DNA of 52,458 nucleotides from Spirochaetia bacterium (GTDB taxonomy: Bacteria > Spirochaetota > Spirochaetia > DSM-16054 > Sediminispirochaetaceae). The position numbers and the translations under genes are program-made. The notes under the pieces were generated by a model. That model saw only the letters and a program-made list of their open reading frames with translations, did no database searches and had not been told where the DNA came from. Below, piece after piece: positions 34,711 through 43,291 of this stretch (position 1 is its first letter; every line of letters begins with the position of its first letter). The stretch lies in the NCBI GenBank assembly GCA_021736475.1, contig JAIPFV010000008.1, positions 1 to 52,458 of the forward strand, in the 5' to 3' direction.

Positions 34711-36000
34711 ATGAATTTTAAAAGCAATGTGCTGCTGCACTACTCTATAGTTACCCTCCTTATCACCCTTGTGGTTACCTTTAGTACGGGGATCTATATG
34801 GGGTATAAAAGTAAGCAGCATCTTATAGAAACGCATCTGGATCTGTACCCAAACCTGGTACAGCATTTTACAGAAAGCGATGCTTCCATTGTCTCTTATT
34901 TCAATAATCCGGCAGAATACGCTTTACCAGAGGATCTGGATGACCACTTGCAACTGCTCTTTAAAATAGAGACAGTTTTCAGGGTCAAGCTGTGGAACAG
35001 GAATAACACCGTTATTTGGAGCGACCGGGAAGAGCTGATCGGCAGAACTTTTCCGGAAGAAGATATTTTCGAGCAGGCGGCTGGAGGGAAACTCATTTAT
35101 GAGCTTACCGAACCTCATGCTGACGAACATCAATTTGAAGAGGACGTAGAGCTTTTCCTTGAAATCTATATCCCTGTACTCCACAGAGGCGAGGTGATAG
35201 GGATCGTAGAGATATATGAAAATGATAAAGAACTCACAGAGAAAATTAGAGAACTGGTGCGGGTGAACTATATAATAATAGGCGCTTCCGGTGCTCTGCT
35301 TTATCTACTTCTTTTTAGTATTTTTGCGGCTGCATACAGGCGCCAGAAGCATGCGGTCGAACAAATGAAGAAAACTGAACGGGTAACGATATATGCTCTA
35401 GCATATCAGGCTGGGCTCAGAGATGAGGAGACCGGAGAGCACCTGAAGAGAACGACCGAGTATGTGAGAATTATTGCCCGGGAGCTGGCTAGGGACCAGC
35501 AGTATAGCAAGTATATGAAAGGAACCTATCTCGAAGATCTGGTAAGATCGGCACCTCTCCACGATATTGGAAAAGTGGGGATTGAAGATAGCATCCTTAG
35601 AAAACCCGGTAAACTTACAGAGGAGGAGTTCGAGCGAATAAAGGAACACTGCGAACTGGGTGCACGAATACTCGAGCAGGCACTGGAGGATATCTCGTTC
35701 CGCTCATTCCTCGACATCGCAATACACCTCGTTCGTTTTCATCATGAGAGGTGGGACGGCGGGGGGTATCCGCAGGGCTTGAAGAGAGAGGAAATTCCTA
35801 TTTCCGCCCGTATAATGGCCTTGGCCGATGTATACGATGCGCTGCGTTCGGAGCGTGCGTACAAACCCGCATTCTCCCACGAAAAATCCGTGGAGATAAT
35901 TAAAAGGGAACGGGCAAAGCAGTTCGATCCTAAAGTAGTGGATGCCTTTCTCTTGTGGGAAAGTGGTTTCAAGCATATCTCAGAGTCCTTAGCAGATTAG
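34711..36000 (+). CDS. Membrane HD-GYP cyclic-di-GMP phosphodiesterase
   Basis: The 429-residue protein has an N-terminal membrane helix (about 8-30), a periplasmic sensor region of ~150 residues, a second helix (about 188-208), and a cytoplasmic HD-GYP domain. The catalytic HD is in PLHDIGKVGIEDSILRKPGKL near residue 283, and the GYP motif is HHERWDGGGYP near 350, followed by ARIMALADVYDALRSERAYK. It should hydrolyse c-di-GMP, opposing the cyclase at 20848. No clear ribosome binding site lies before the ATG; a weak TTGAAT-N17-CAATAA promoter would give a nearly leaderless mRNA. It is divergent from the copper regulator. Confidence 0.9.
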   Translation: MNFKSNVLLHYSIVTLLITLVVTFSTGIYMGYKSKQHLIETHLDLYPNLVQHFTESDASIVSYFNNPAEYALPEDLDDHLQLLFKIETVFRVKLWNRNNTVIWSDREELIGRTFPEEDIFEQAAGGKLIYELTEPHADEHQFEEDVELFLEIYIPVLHRGEVIGIVEIYENDKELTEKIRELVRVNYIIIGASGALLYLLLFSIFAAAYRRQKHAVEQMKKTERVTIYALAYQAGLRDEETGEHLKRTTEYVRIIARELARDQQYSKYMKGTYLEDLVRSAPLHDIGKVGIEDSILRKPGKLTEEEFERIKEHCELGARILEQALEDISFRSFLDIAIHLVRFHHERWDGGGYPQGLKREEIPISARIMALADVYDALRSERAYKPAFSHEKSVEIIKRERAKQFDPKVVDAFLLWESGFKHISESLAD

Positions 36001-36114
36001 ACTTGCAAACTCTCATACACTGAAGGCGATTATTAAAAAGAGTCCACCCGGATGAACTTTTTTTATTCTTCAAAAGCTGCATATATGAGACGATACTATT
36101 GGAAATGAACTATT

Positions 36115-37212
36115 ATGTTGGATCTGTATAAAAATATGAGCAATAAAATATTCCTAGTAGAAGATGAGATGATTCTCAATGAGGGATTAAAAAGGTTTCT
36201 TCAGAAGAACGGATATCCCGTGGAGATATTCGCCCACGGAGAGCCCTGTTTAGAAAGATTAGATTCGGGACCGCTCCCCGCCCTCATACTAATGGACATC
36301 AACCTTGGGAAGGGCCGGATGGATGGGCCCTCGGTTACAAAAAAGATTTACGAAAAGTATGATATTCCGGTAGTCCTGCACTCTGCCTATACCGATAAAG
36401 CAACCCTTGATACAACCAGAGACATGACAAAATATGGATACATCCAAAAAGTTCCTGGGAACGAGCAGTTTATCTTGGCAACTATTGATATGGCCCTGAA
36501 ACTATTCGAGAGTAAGCGCGCTCATATTAAGAGTGAGAATAAATACAAAGAATTGCTGCGACATCAACAAAATATTCGAGAGGAACAGAACGCCTTCATT
36601 GCTCAAGAGGTCCATGACGAGTTGGGGCAATCTCTTACGTCTCTTCAGATGGGTCTAGCGATCATTGAAAGTGATTTTAGTACCGTTGAAAGTTCGTGCG
36701 AATGTGCGAGTATTCAGGAGACGATTTGTGAAATGAAGGAGACACTGGAGGACACGATTAAAAGAACTAGAGAACTATCATGGCAGTTAAAACCAGTGGT
36801 GCTGGATTCTTCAGGAATAATTGAAGCTCTGGGTTTGCAGGTATCTGAATATAAAAGGAAACTCAATCTGCCGGTCACCTTCATTAAACCGAGGCAGGAT
36901 TGCACATTAGATAAGAACAAATCCCTTGCAATATATAGAATTGCCCAGGAAGCACTCACAAACTGCGCCAGATATGCCGGGGCGTCTGAAGTGGGAATAG
37001 AAGTACTTTTAGATGACGAGAAAATCGAGGTATTAATTAAAGATAACGGTATAGGTTTCGACCCGAAGAGTTTGGATCTGCATGATTCATTTGGTTTAGT
37101 AGGAATGAAAGAGAGGGCTAAACAGTTTGGGGGCAATGTGAGTATAAAAAGTGAATATGGAATCGGTACGGAAGTACATATGCAAATGCCTATTAACGGA
37201 GATGAAGATTGA
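36115..37212 (+). CDS. Receiver-histidine kinase (NarX-type HisKA_3 kinase with N-terminal receiver)
   Basis: The 365-residue soluble protein has an N-terminal receiver (acidic EDE near residue 16, phospho-Asp about 60 in LILMDINLGKG), a short coiled linker, a HisKA_3 domain with phospho-His in AQEVHDELGQSLTSLQMG near residue 167, and a HATPase domain (IAQEALTNCARYAGAS and DNGIGFDPKS). HisKA_3 kinases pair with NarL/LuxR-type regulators, and one follows directly, overlapping by four bases. Having the receiver before the kinase suggests that another kinase tunes its activity. A second in-frame ATG lies seven codons in. A TTCAAA-N17-GATACT promoter is possible at 36069-36097. Confidence 0.88.
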   Translation: MLDLYKNMSNKIFLVEDEMILNEGLKRFLQKNGYPVEIFAHGEPCLERLDSGPLPALILMDINLGKGRMDGPSVTKKIYEKYDIPVVLHSAYTDKATLDTTRDMTKYGYIQKVPGNEQFILATIDMALKLFESKRAHIKSENKYKELLRHQQNIREEQNAFIAQEVHDELGQSLTSLQMGLAIIESDFSTVESSCECASIQETICEMKETLEDTIKRTRELSWQLKPVVLDSSGIIEALGLQVSEYKRKLNLPVTFIKPRQDCTLDKNKSLAIYRIAQEALTNCARYAGASEVGIEVLLDDEKIEVLIKDNGIGFDPKSLDLHDSFGLVGMKERAKQFGGNVSIKSEYGIGTEVHMQMPINGDED

Positions 37213-37844
37213 TACATGTGATTGTTGTTGATGATCACCATTTAATCCGAAGGGGATTAAAGCAGTATATTGAGCGGATAGGCGATATTGAAGTGGTTGC
37301 GGAAGCGGCAACCGGTGAAGAGTTGTTACATTTTTCTGCTCTCAAATCTTGCGATGTTATTCTACTCGATATAGGCCTGCCCGATAAAAACGGAATAGAA
37401 CTGTTAAAAGAAATAAAGAATTATTATCCGGATATGCACATACTCGTTTTAAGCATGCACCCTGAAGAGCGGTATGCACTCAGGGCTTTAGAAAACGGGG
37501 CCTGCGGCTACATCACAAAAGGCAGTTCACCGGAAGAATTAGAGAGGGCGATACGAAAAGTAGCCACGGGCGGTACCTATATAAGCGAAGCATTAGCTGA
37601 GAAATTTGCCTCGGGGGTAATAGAAAAACAGACAGCCCAACCGCATAGCATGCTCTCTGACCGTGAGTTCCTAATTCTTACAAGGTTAGGGAACGGAGAG
37701 GCAGTTAAAAGTATTGCCTGGTCGCTCAATATTAGTGTGAGTACCGTACATACCTATAAACAACGCATTATGGAGAAACTGAAACTCAAACATAATGCTG
37801 ATCTCATCCACTATGTAGATACCCATAATCTGGATGAATCATAA
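37209..37844 (+). CDS. NarL/LuxR-type response regulator
   Basis: The 211-residue protein has a receiver (VIVVDDHHLIRRGL at the start, phospho-Asp in VILLDIGLPDKNG near residue 55, KGSSPEE) and a LuxR-type helix-turn-helix (about 148-205; LSDREFLILTRLGNGEAVKSIAWSLNISVSTVHTYKQRIMEKL, cited as family match only). Start is a TTG that overlaps the kinase stop (TTGA) and has GGAG seven bases upstream; a GTG three codons later is possible. It forms a two-component pair with the preceding kinase. A perfect palindrome six bases after its stop (37850-37867) may be its own target site. Confidence 0.92.
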   Translation: MIHVIVVDDHHLIRRGLKQYIERIGDIEVVAEAATGEELLHFSALKSCDVILLDIGLPDKNGIELLKEIKNYYPDMHILVLSMHPEERYALRALENGACGYITKGSSPEELERAIRKVATGGTYISEALAEKFASGVIEKQTAQPHSMLSDREFLILTRLGNGEAVKSIAWSLNISVSTVHTYKQRIMEKLKLKHNADLIHYVDTHNLDES

Positions 37845-37849
37845 TCCTG

Positions 37850-37890
37850 TGTAGCAAATTTGCTACAAAAAGTTCATAAATTTTGCTACA
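37850..37890 (+). promoter_or_regulatory. Perfect 18-base palindrome plus half-site before the receiver-MCP-CheW genes
   Basis: TGTAGCAAATTTGCTACA (37850-37867) is a perfect palindrome. Its right half recurs as AAATTTTGCTACA at 37878-37890, about two helical turns downstream. It has no loop, so it is more likely a protein-binding site than a terminator. The downstream genes begin at 37941. Confidence 0.65.
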
Positions 37891-37940
37891 TATTTCCTGC
37901 ATACTATTCTATATGCTGTACATGAGGGTAAATAGAATAG

Positions 37941-38315
37941 ATGCATGTTCTGATAGCTGACGATTCAAGTTTAATACGAAAAAATCTAATCAAATTAATT
38001 AAGCCCATAGAAGGTGTAACTCACATATCCGAGGCTGAGGATATCTCGCCTACTGTTAAAATACTCAATACTACACTCCCAGAGGTACTTATACTAGACC
38101 TGCAGATGCCGGAAGGCAACGGTTTGGAAGTGCTGTCTTACATACAAGAGAAGCATTTAAAGGTGAAGGTTATTGTGCTCACCAACTATGTGACCGAATA
38201 TTACCGGGAAAAATCGATGGAATTAGGGGCTGAGTATTTTTACGATAAGTCGAATGAGTTTCATAAGGTTATTACACTGCTTAGCAGTATGAATATTAAG
38301 AGAGAAGGAACATAA
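37941..38315 (+). CDS. Stand-alone receiver (CheY-like) protein
   Basis: The 124-residue protein is a single receiver domain: IADDSSLIRKNLIK at the start, phospho-Asp in EVLILDLQMPEGNG near residue 53, Thr/Ser region VLTNYVTEYY near 82, and Lys in YFYDKSNEFHKV near 102. It has no output domain. It lies just before an MCP and cheW, so it may act in chemotaxis or adaptation. The YDKSNEF pattern is closer to receivers linked to LuxR-type systems than to classic CheY, so it may instead be a phosphate sink. Twelve bases separate it from the MCP gene. Confidence 0.85.
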   Translation: MHVLIADDSSLIRKNLIKLIKPIEGVTHISEAEDISPTVKILNTTLPEVLILDLQMPEGNGLEVLSYIQEKHLKVKVIVLTNYVTEYYREKSMELGAEYFYDKSNEFHKVITLLSSMNIKREGT

Positions 38316-38327
38316 AAGGAGAGGAAT

Positions 38328-40541
38328 ATGGCTCAGATGAAAATGCGTACAAAGATCACAGGCGGCTTCGTGCTGATGATAGCGCTCTTGCTGCTTGTAA
38401 GCGGAGTTGCTGTGTATTTCCTGAACCGGGCGTCTTCAGATTTCGTTCAGTACAGGGAATGGGCGGTCGATTCGAACATGGTAAATGAACTTCAAGAAAA
38501 CATGTTAATGGTCCGGATGAATGTGAAGGATTTTCTCATCAGAGGGGAAGAGAAAGAGGTGGAAGAGGTCAATGAGTATTATGAGGAGACAGTCTCTCTT
38601 GTTGATACTGCCCAGGAAAGTATTCAGGACCCCGAACGCATCCCCCTTGTTGATACGATCGATGAGGAACTGAAGCAGTATAAGGGGTATTTTGAACAGG
38701 TGGTTGAACTTCAGTACCAGCGAGATGAGAGGGTGATAAACGGTATGGATGTGGTGGGGCCGGAGATCGAAGAGGACCTTACCGCCATTCTCACCTCTGC
38801 CGAGGAAGATGGAGACATGGTGGCAGCCTACTACAGCAGTTTAGCTCTGCGGAATATAATGCTTGTCCGGCTCTATGCATTTAAATTTCTCGATTCCAAT
38901 ACCAAAGAAGATGAGCAGCGAGTTCTTACCGAATTGGAGAGTTTTGATAAAAATCTGTCGATACTCGACAGTGAGGTACAGAATCCAGAGAGACTGGCGT
39001 TGCTGCAGGAGGTCCGGGAGGGAGAGAATAAATACCATACCTATTTTAACGAAGTTACATCTATTATCTACGAGCGCAACGACTATGTGACCAACTATCT
39101 GGATGTAATCGGACCGGATATTGCAGATGTAGGTCAGCAGATTATTGCCTCAATTACCGCCGACCAGGACCGTTTGGGACCTGCGCTTCAGGCAGCCAAC
39201 CAGAGGGCAATCATGATTGCCATAGCAGTATCGATCGTTGCATTGGTACTCGGTGTTTTCCTGACCCTCTTCATCACCGGAAGCATTCTCAAACAGTTAG
39301 GGGCTGATCCCTCTGTAATTGAGGAAATTGCAGGCCGTATTGCTATTGGAGACCTTGATATACAAATAAGGGATGAGAACATAAAAGGCGTGTATCAGTC
39401 GGTTAAGGAGATGGTCGACGCCCTTCGCTACAAGGCTAGTATAATTGAGCAGGTGGCCAACAAAGATCTTTCCGTAGAAATCGATGTAGCCTCCGATAAG
39501 GACGTACTTGGCAAATCGCTGGTTACCATGAAAGAAGCGCTGAACGAACTGCTCGGCCAGGTAAACAGTTCGGTGGAGCAGGTGAACAGCGGGGCCGACC
39601 AGGTAAGCCAGGCCAGCCAGAACCTCAGTCAGGGGGCCACCGAACAGGCCAGCAGCCTTGAGGAGATCACAAGTTCCACCAACGAGATCAACAGCCAGTC
39701 TAAACAGAATGCAGAGAATGCCACCGAAGCCCACGGTATAGCCAAACAGGCTACCGAGGATGCTGAGAAGGGCAACGCCCAGATGCAGCAGCTCAACGAG
39801 AGTATGGAGAAGATAAACGCCTCCAGCGATGAGATCAACAAAGTGGTAAAGGTAATAGACGACATCGCCTTCCAGATAAACCTTTTGGCCCTTAACGCCA
39901 ACGTAGAGGCAGCCCGGGCCGGTAAATACGGGAAGGGTTTTGCCGTAGTGGCCGACGAGGTGCGGAACCTGGCGGTAAAGAGTACCGATTCGGTAAAAGA
40001 AACCACCCGAATGGTAGAAGATACGGTGACCAATATTAGACAGGGTACCGAAGCGGCGGAGGCGACTGCCCAGCAGCTCACTGCTATAGTGGACGGTTCG
40101 GGAAAGGTGGCGAACTTTTTAGAGGAGATAGCCCAGGCGAGCCGTGAGCAAGCCCAGGCTATAGAGCAAATTACCGAGGGGCTTGATCAGATTGATGAGG
40201 CCACCCAGGCAAGTACCGCAAGTGCCGAGGAGAGCGCATCGGCCTCCGAAGAACTGGCCGGACAGGCCCAGCAGCTAAGAAGTATGGTTGCTCAGTTCAC
40301 CCTGGACAGCCGCTACTCCGGTGGACAAAGATTGCTCGCGCAAGGCAGTCATTTGAACAAGCTCGGGCATCAGCAACAGGGCTCTTCACAGAAACGGCAG
40401 AAGCCCCAACAAAAAACACAACAGAATTCTACCGCGGGTTGGAATAATAAGGGCCAAAAGGCTAAGAATGAGACAGGGATCACCCCGGTAAAACCGGAAG
40501 ACCAGATATCCCTTGAGGATGATGATTTTGACCGATTCTAA
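38328..40541 (+). CDS. Methyl-accepting chemotaxis protein with helical (HBM-type) sensor
   Basis: The 737-residue chemoreceptor has a first membrane helix (about 12-32), a large all-helical periplasmic domain (about 35-285) with the repeated four-helix layout of HBM sensors, a second helix (about 287-315), HAMP, and a long signalling domain with the tip [33 protein letters not shown] near residue 520 (cited as match). The C-terminus has a Gln/Lys-rich linker and an acidic end DDDFDRF, which could be a tether for CheR/CheB. HBM receptors bind organic acids such as TCA intermediates in other bacteria. It is followed by cheW. Confidence 0.92.
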   Translation: MAQMKMRTKITGGFVLMIALLLLVSGVAVYFLNRASSDFVQYREWAVDSNMVNELQENMLMVRMNVKDFLIRGEEKEVEEVNEYYEETVSLVDTAQESIQDPERIPLVDTIDEELKQYKGYFEQVVELQYQRDERVINGMDVVGPEIEEDLTAILTSAEEDGDMVAAYYSSLALRNIMLVRLYAFKFLDSNTKEDEQRVLTELESFDKNLSILDSEVQNPERLALLQEVREGENKYHTYFNEVTSIIYERNDYVTNYLDVIGPDIADVGQQIIASITADQDRLGPALQAANQRAIMIAIAVSIVALVLGVFLTLFITGSILKQLGADPSVIEEIAGRIAIGDLDIQIRDENIKGVYQSVKEMVDALRYKASIIEQVANKDLSVEIDVASDKDVLGKSLVTMKEALNELLGQVNSSVEQVNSGADQVSQASQNLSQGATEQASSLEEITSSTNEINSQSKQNAENATEAHGIAKQATEDAEKGNAQMQQLNESMEKINASSDEINKVVKVIDDIAFQINLLALNANVEAARAGKYGKGFAVVADEVRNLAVKSTDSVKETTRMVEDTVTNIRQGTEAAEATAQQLTAIVDGSGKVANFLEEIAQASREQAQAIEQITEGLDQIDEATQASTASAEESASASEELAGQAQQLRSMVAQFTLDSRYSGGQRLLAQGSHLNKLGHQQQGSSQKRQKPQQKTQQNSTAGWNNKGQKAKNETGITPVKPEDQISLEDDDFDRF

Positions 40542-40579
40542 GAATATTTTAACAATGAAAAGAGGCACTGGAGGCGGAT

Positions 40580-41092
40580 ATGAGTAAAGAAGAGATGCAG
40601 GACAGTGATTTTTTTGATGAGACCGATGATGAGATCCAAGAGAACAAGTTCCTTATGTGTAAGATAGGAGAAGAGACCTACGGGATCGACATACAACATG
40701 TAACCGACATCATAGAACTGCAGAAAATCACTGAAGTGCCGGATATGCCCGAGTATGTAAGGGGAGTGATAAATCTGCGGGGCAAGGTAATACCGGTAAT
40801 AGACATGCGACTGCGTTTTGGTATGGATTCGAAGGAGTTTGATGACCGGACGGTAATAACTGTGGTCAATATAAAAAGCTACTCAATTGGTTTTATTATA
40901 GATACAGCCACCGAAGTAGTGGACATTCCCGAGAAAGACATTGATCCTCCGCCAACGTTTCAGGAAAATGGGGAGGGTAATAAATACATTGCCGGATTGG
41001 GAAAACTGGAAGATCAGGTAATTATTTTGCTTGATATGGAAAAACTCGTTGGAGAAAAAGAGATCGAGTCTATTCAGTCCGGTGTGAGCTAA
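40580..41092 (+). CDS. cheW: Chemotaxis coupling protein CheW
   Basis: The 170-residue protein is a CheW domain (about 22-160): KFLMCKIGEETYGIDIQHVTDII, VPDMPEYVRGVINLRGKVIPVIDMRLRFG and a C-terminal KLEDQVIILLDMEKLV (each a family hallmark). CheW links receptors to the CheA kinase. The N-terminal ~20 residues are acidic and probably disordered. It lies 38 bases after the MCP gene with a GGAGGCG site, and a strong terminator follows, so receiver-MCP-cheW forms one unit. No CheA is in the window, so it must serve an array encoded elsewhere. Confidence 0.95.
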   Translation: MSKEEMQDSDFFDETDDEIQENKFLMCKIGEETYGIDIQHVTDIIELQKITEVPDMPEYVRGVINLRGKVIPVIDMRLRFGMDSKEFDDRTVITVVNIKSYSIGFIIDTATEVVDIPEKDIDPPPTFQENGEGNKYIAGLGKLEDQVIILLDMEKLVGEKEIESIQSGVS

Positions 41093-41114
41093 TTTACCGT
41101 TATAATTAACAAAT

Positions 41115-41145
41115 GCGAAGGGCCTCTAGTGCAGAGGTCCTTCGC
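41115..41145 (+). terminator. Rho-independent terminator after cheW
   Basis: GCGAAGGGCCTCT pairs with AGAGGTCCTTCGC (13 base pairs, one G-T wobble) around an AGTGC loop, followed by TATATATTTGT. Confidence 0.85.
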
Positions 41146-41166
41146 TATATATTTGTGTCTGTAAAT

Positions 41167-41195
41167 TTGCATACCCTAAACCAAAACACTATAGT
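41167..41195 (+). promoter_or_regulatory. Promoter of the ferredoxin-like remnant
   Basis: TTGCAT (41167-41172) and TATAGT (41190-41195) are 17 bases apart, 29 bases before the ATG at 41225. The decayed gene thus keeps an intact-looking promoter. Confidence 0.55.
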
Positions 41196-41224
41196 CTTAA
41201 GTTAGATACTAATGGAGTTTTTTT

Positions 41225-41431
41225 ATGAAAACAGAGCAACAGCCTCTAATTGAAGTAGTAGAAGATAAATGCGTAAACTGTCATCGTTGCATTAGTGTTT
41301 GCCCGGTAAAGATGTGCAACAACGGCTCAGGGGATCATGTAGAGGTAAACCACGATTTGTGTATGGGTGCCAGCGGTTTTTCCGCACCCCAAGGATATAA
41401 TGGAATTAGCAGAGGTAAATATATTTCATGA
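41225..41431 (+). pseudogene. Truncated [4Fe-4S] ferredoxin-like N-terminus of a larger sensor/hydrogenase-like gene
   Basis: The frame encodes 68 residues. It starts like the ferredoxin part of spirochaetal proteins that join a 2[4Fe-4S] domain to an iron-hydrogenase-like domain: EDKCVNCHRCISVCPVKMC, then VNHDLCMG. The second cluster motif should continue with further Cys, but instead the frame turns into ASGFSAPQGYNGISRGKYIS and stops. The stop overlaps the ATG of the next gene (ATGA), so this tail may be the original C-terminus joined by an internal deletion. Only one complete Cys motif remains, so the product is unlikely to do the full protein's work. Confidence 0.65.
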
Positions 41432-41694
41432 GAGTCGGTAATCTCAAGGTCGAAGGAAAGATTATTCTCGTAATTATACCCTTTATTATCAGCATTATCC
41501 TTGTGCTTTCATTGCTGGATGGATATGCGATGCGGCGGTTATACAGAACGTCGATGTCCACTTATCTCAATCATCTACTTGAGATGTACATTCATGAATA
41601 TCCTCGGCATCTGCAAGGATTATTGGAGGATAACGGACTCGATGAGGCCGCTCTCATTCGATCAAAAAAAGGATCATTTTGTTGTAGCATGTAG
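41428..41694 (+). pseudogene. Truncated N-terminus of a membrane sensor (Cache-type) gene
   Basis: The 88-residue frame begins with a cytoplasmic start (MRVGNLKVEGK), a strong membrane helix (IILVIIPFIISIILVLSLL, about 12-30) and then the first helix of a periplasmic sensor (RTSMSTYLNHLLEMYIHEY). It breaks off after ~85 residues in the unlike sequence GSFCCSM. No second membrane helix, HAMP or output domain follows in any frame. It looks like the 5' end of a Cache-type receptor or kinase gene cut by a deletion. It overlaps the ferredoxin-like remnant by four bases, so both pieces belonged to one operon. Confidence 0.6.
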
Positions 41695-41741
41695 AGTAAG
41701 TACCTTACATTTAGGTTAAACCACTAAAAATACTATTTAAA

Positions 41742-41770
41742 TTGACTTTCCGGTAAAACAAGAATAGAAT
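41742..41770 (+). promoter_or_regulatory. Promoter of the exported protein gene at 41824
   Basis: TTGACT (41742-41747) and TAGAAT (41765-41770) are 17 bases apart. AAAGGAGGAAGG precedes the ATG. Confidence 0.65.
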
Positions 41771-41823
41771 TCTTTATTATAACAAGTCGATGTAGTGTAG
41801 CCTTTCAAAAGGAGGAAGGTTGG

Positions 41824-42618
41824 ATGAATCGGCTATCTGCTTTTATTGTTCTTACGTTACTGTTTGCAACAGTTCCGTTTAGTCTTTACTCCAAAGAAAA
41901 TACGGTTTCTTTTATCATTGCGCCACCACCTGTCGGATATCCCCTTTTTGTGAGAGGGGAAAAGACGCTCCAAACCGGAGGTGACCTACTCTATCTGAGC
42001 ATGGATGTGATGGAAGAGAAGATGAAGATATTCGGAGGGACCGCTTTTGGAAACTATCAGAGTTGTCTTTCCGATAGAGCAGCCGTAAAGGCTTCATTTG
42101 GAGGAGCTCTCCTTTTCGGGAATAAGTACAATTTGATGACTGGACGGCTTCCTCTGCAGATCAGCGGTATAGTACAACCGGTAAAGACAAACCATCTGTC
42201 AATTTTCCTGTTTGCCGCCGCCGGAGGAGATATAGGACTCACGGACATGACGCTTACCGTTCCACAGCTGGTTCCGATGACTTCCACATTTATCGATGAC
42301 GAAACATCGGTCATAACCACTTCGGTGAATGGACTGATAAACGGTGGGGCCCAAGTAAACATCATCACCCGGGATTTCATCATCTCTCCTTTCGGCAGTT
42401 GGACGTATACTGGCGGGACCTATTCTACCACCCAAACCTCCAGCATGTCCTATGAGTATCCTTCCGCCTCAGGATCTATCGAGAACTATTCAAGCCTGAT
42501 CTTCGGCTTCGATATTCTCTATGTACCAAAGAGCATTGCATTGAGCTCTCAACTGCGCACCACCGACAACTACACAATGGTTTCAGTTGCGCTGAAGTGG
42601 CTTTTGAAGGGAAAATAA
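41824..42618 (+). CDS. Exported protein, probably outer-membrane beta-barrel
   Basis: The 264-residue protein has a signal peptide (MNRLSAFIVLTLLFATVPFSLYS) and no later membrane helix. The mature part alternates polar and hydrophobic residues in short strands with Gly, Ser, Thr and aromatic residues (for example SYEYPSASGSIENYSSLIFGFDILYV and MVSVALKWLLKGK at the end, cited in part). That pattern suits a beta-barrel or a beta-rich periplasmic protein. It has its own strong promoter and an excellent ribosome binding site. I do not recognise a family, and its neighbours (a broken sensor operon, then the copper-like module) give no firm clue to function. Confidence 0.75.
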   Translation: MNRLSAFIVLTLLFATVPFSLYSKENTVSFIIAPPPVGYPLFVRGEKTLQTGGDLLYLSMDVMEEKMKIFGGTAFGNYQSCLSDRAAVKASFGGALLFGNKYNLMTGRLPLQISGIVQPVKTNHLSIFLFAAAGGDIGLTDMTLTVPQLVPMTSTFIDDETSVITTSVNGLINGGAQVNIITRDFIISPFGSWTYTGGTYSTTQTSSMSYEYPSASGSIENYSSLIFGFDILYVPKSIALSSQLRTTDNYTMVSVALKWLLKGK

Positions 42619-42644
42619 GCACTACATAAAAATTCCATGTTTCC

Positions 42645-42700
42645 TTCACATTTTGTTTACAATTTTACTCTACATTAGGATCAGAAACTAAAACTGATCC
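42645..42700 (+). promoter_or_regulatory. Promoter copy 2 with perfect inverted repeat
   Basis: TTCACA (42645-42650) and TCTACA (42669-42674) are 18 bases apart and align with promoter copy 1 at 28903. Just downstream GGATCAG (42678-42684) and CTGATCC (42694-42700) form a perfect inverted repeat around AAACTAAAA; this would be an operator at the transcript start or a 5' hairpin. Copy 1 has lost the symmetry. Confidence 0.6.
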
Positions 42701-42715
42701 TTTAGGAGGGGTTAC

Positions 42716-43225
42716 ATGAAACGAAGTATAGTTCTTATGATGTTGGTAGCGATTGTCGGTATGTTCTCTATCTCCGCGGTAATGGCGGAAGGGGCACAAG
42801 AGAGATGGGATGGAACAGCCCCAGCTCAGAGTCCGTACTACGATGGTGAGAGAGTAAGTGTGAGCGGCACGGTCGAGTTGACCGCCGGTGGTGTAGAGCT
42901 GAAGGCGGCCGATGGGCAGGAGTACGAGCTGATGTACCCGCGTTATCTCGCTGAAGATGTGCAGGTAAAAGATGGTGAAACTGTGACGGTAGAAGGCTAT
43001 CTTGTTCCCGGACCGAGATGGGATTGGGGCGAAGATGAGAACCATCTTAGAGTTGACAAAGTTACACTCAACGGAAAAGAGTATGATCTTGCCGCGAACT
43101 TTGGACCTGGGTATGGTTCCCGCGGTGGCTGCTGGGGATACGGAAACGGTAGTTATGGACCCGGGGCACGCGGCTCAATGGGTGGGTATGGCGGCCGAGG
43201 CCCCGGCATGATGGGGCGTTGGTAG
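42716..43225 (+). CDS. Exported small beta-domain protein with Gly/Met-rich tail
   Basis: The 169-residue protein has a signal peptide cleaved after about residue 23 (SAVMA|EGAQ), a beta-rich domain (about 40-125) that resembles an OB-like fold (VSVSGTVELTAGGVELKAADG, TVTVEGYLVPG), and a Gly-rich tail ending RGPGMMGRW. The GPGMMGR patch is shared with the exported copper-locus protein at 32186, suggesting metal binding by methionine. It is followed after a strong hairpin by a membrane winged-helix-like protein. The whole module is duplicated at 28903-29395, where this gene is reduced to a scar. I do not know a named family for it. Confidence 0.75.
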   Translation: MKRSIVLMMLVAIVGMFSISAVMAEGAQERWDGTAPAQSPYYDGERVSVSGTVELTAGGVELKAADGQEYELMYPRYLAEDVQVKDGETVTVEGYLVPGPRWDWGEDENHLRVDKVTLNGKEYDLAANFGPGYGSRGGCWGYGNGSYGPGARGSMGGYGGRGPGMMGRW

Positions 43226-43237
43226 TGCGTAATAGAG

Positions 43238-43268
43238 AACCGGTTGGTGTACAGAGCACCGGCCGGTT
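43238..43268 (+). other. Stable intergenic hairpin between the exported and membrane protein genes
   Basis: AACCGG-TTGGTG pairs with CACCGG-CCGGTT over 12 base pairs with two G-T wobbles and a TACAGAG loop. It is followed by AATTGTATAAAT, not a T run, so partial termination or mRNA processing that sets different levels of the two proteins is more likely than full termination. Confidence 0.6.
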
Positions 43269-43291
43269 AATTGTATAAATAGGGAGTGAAT

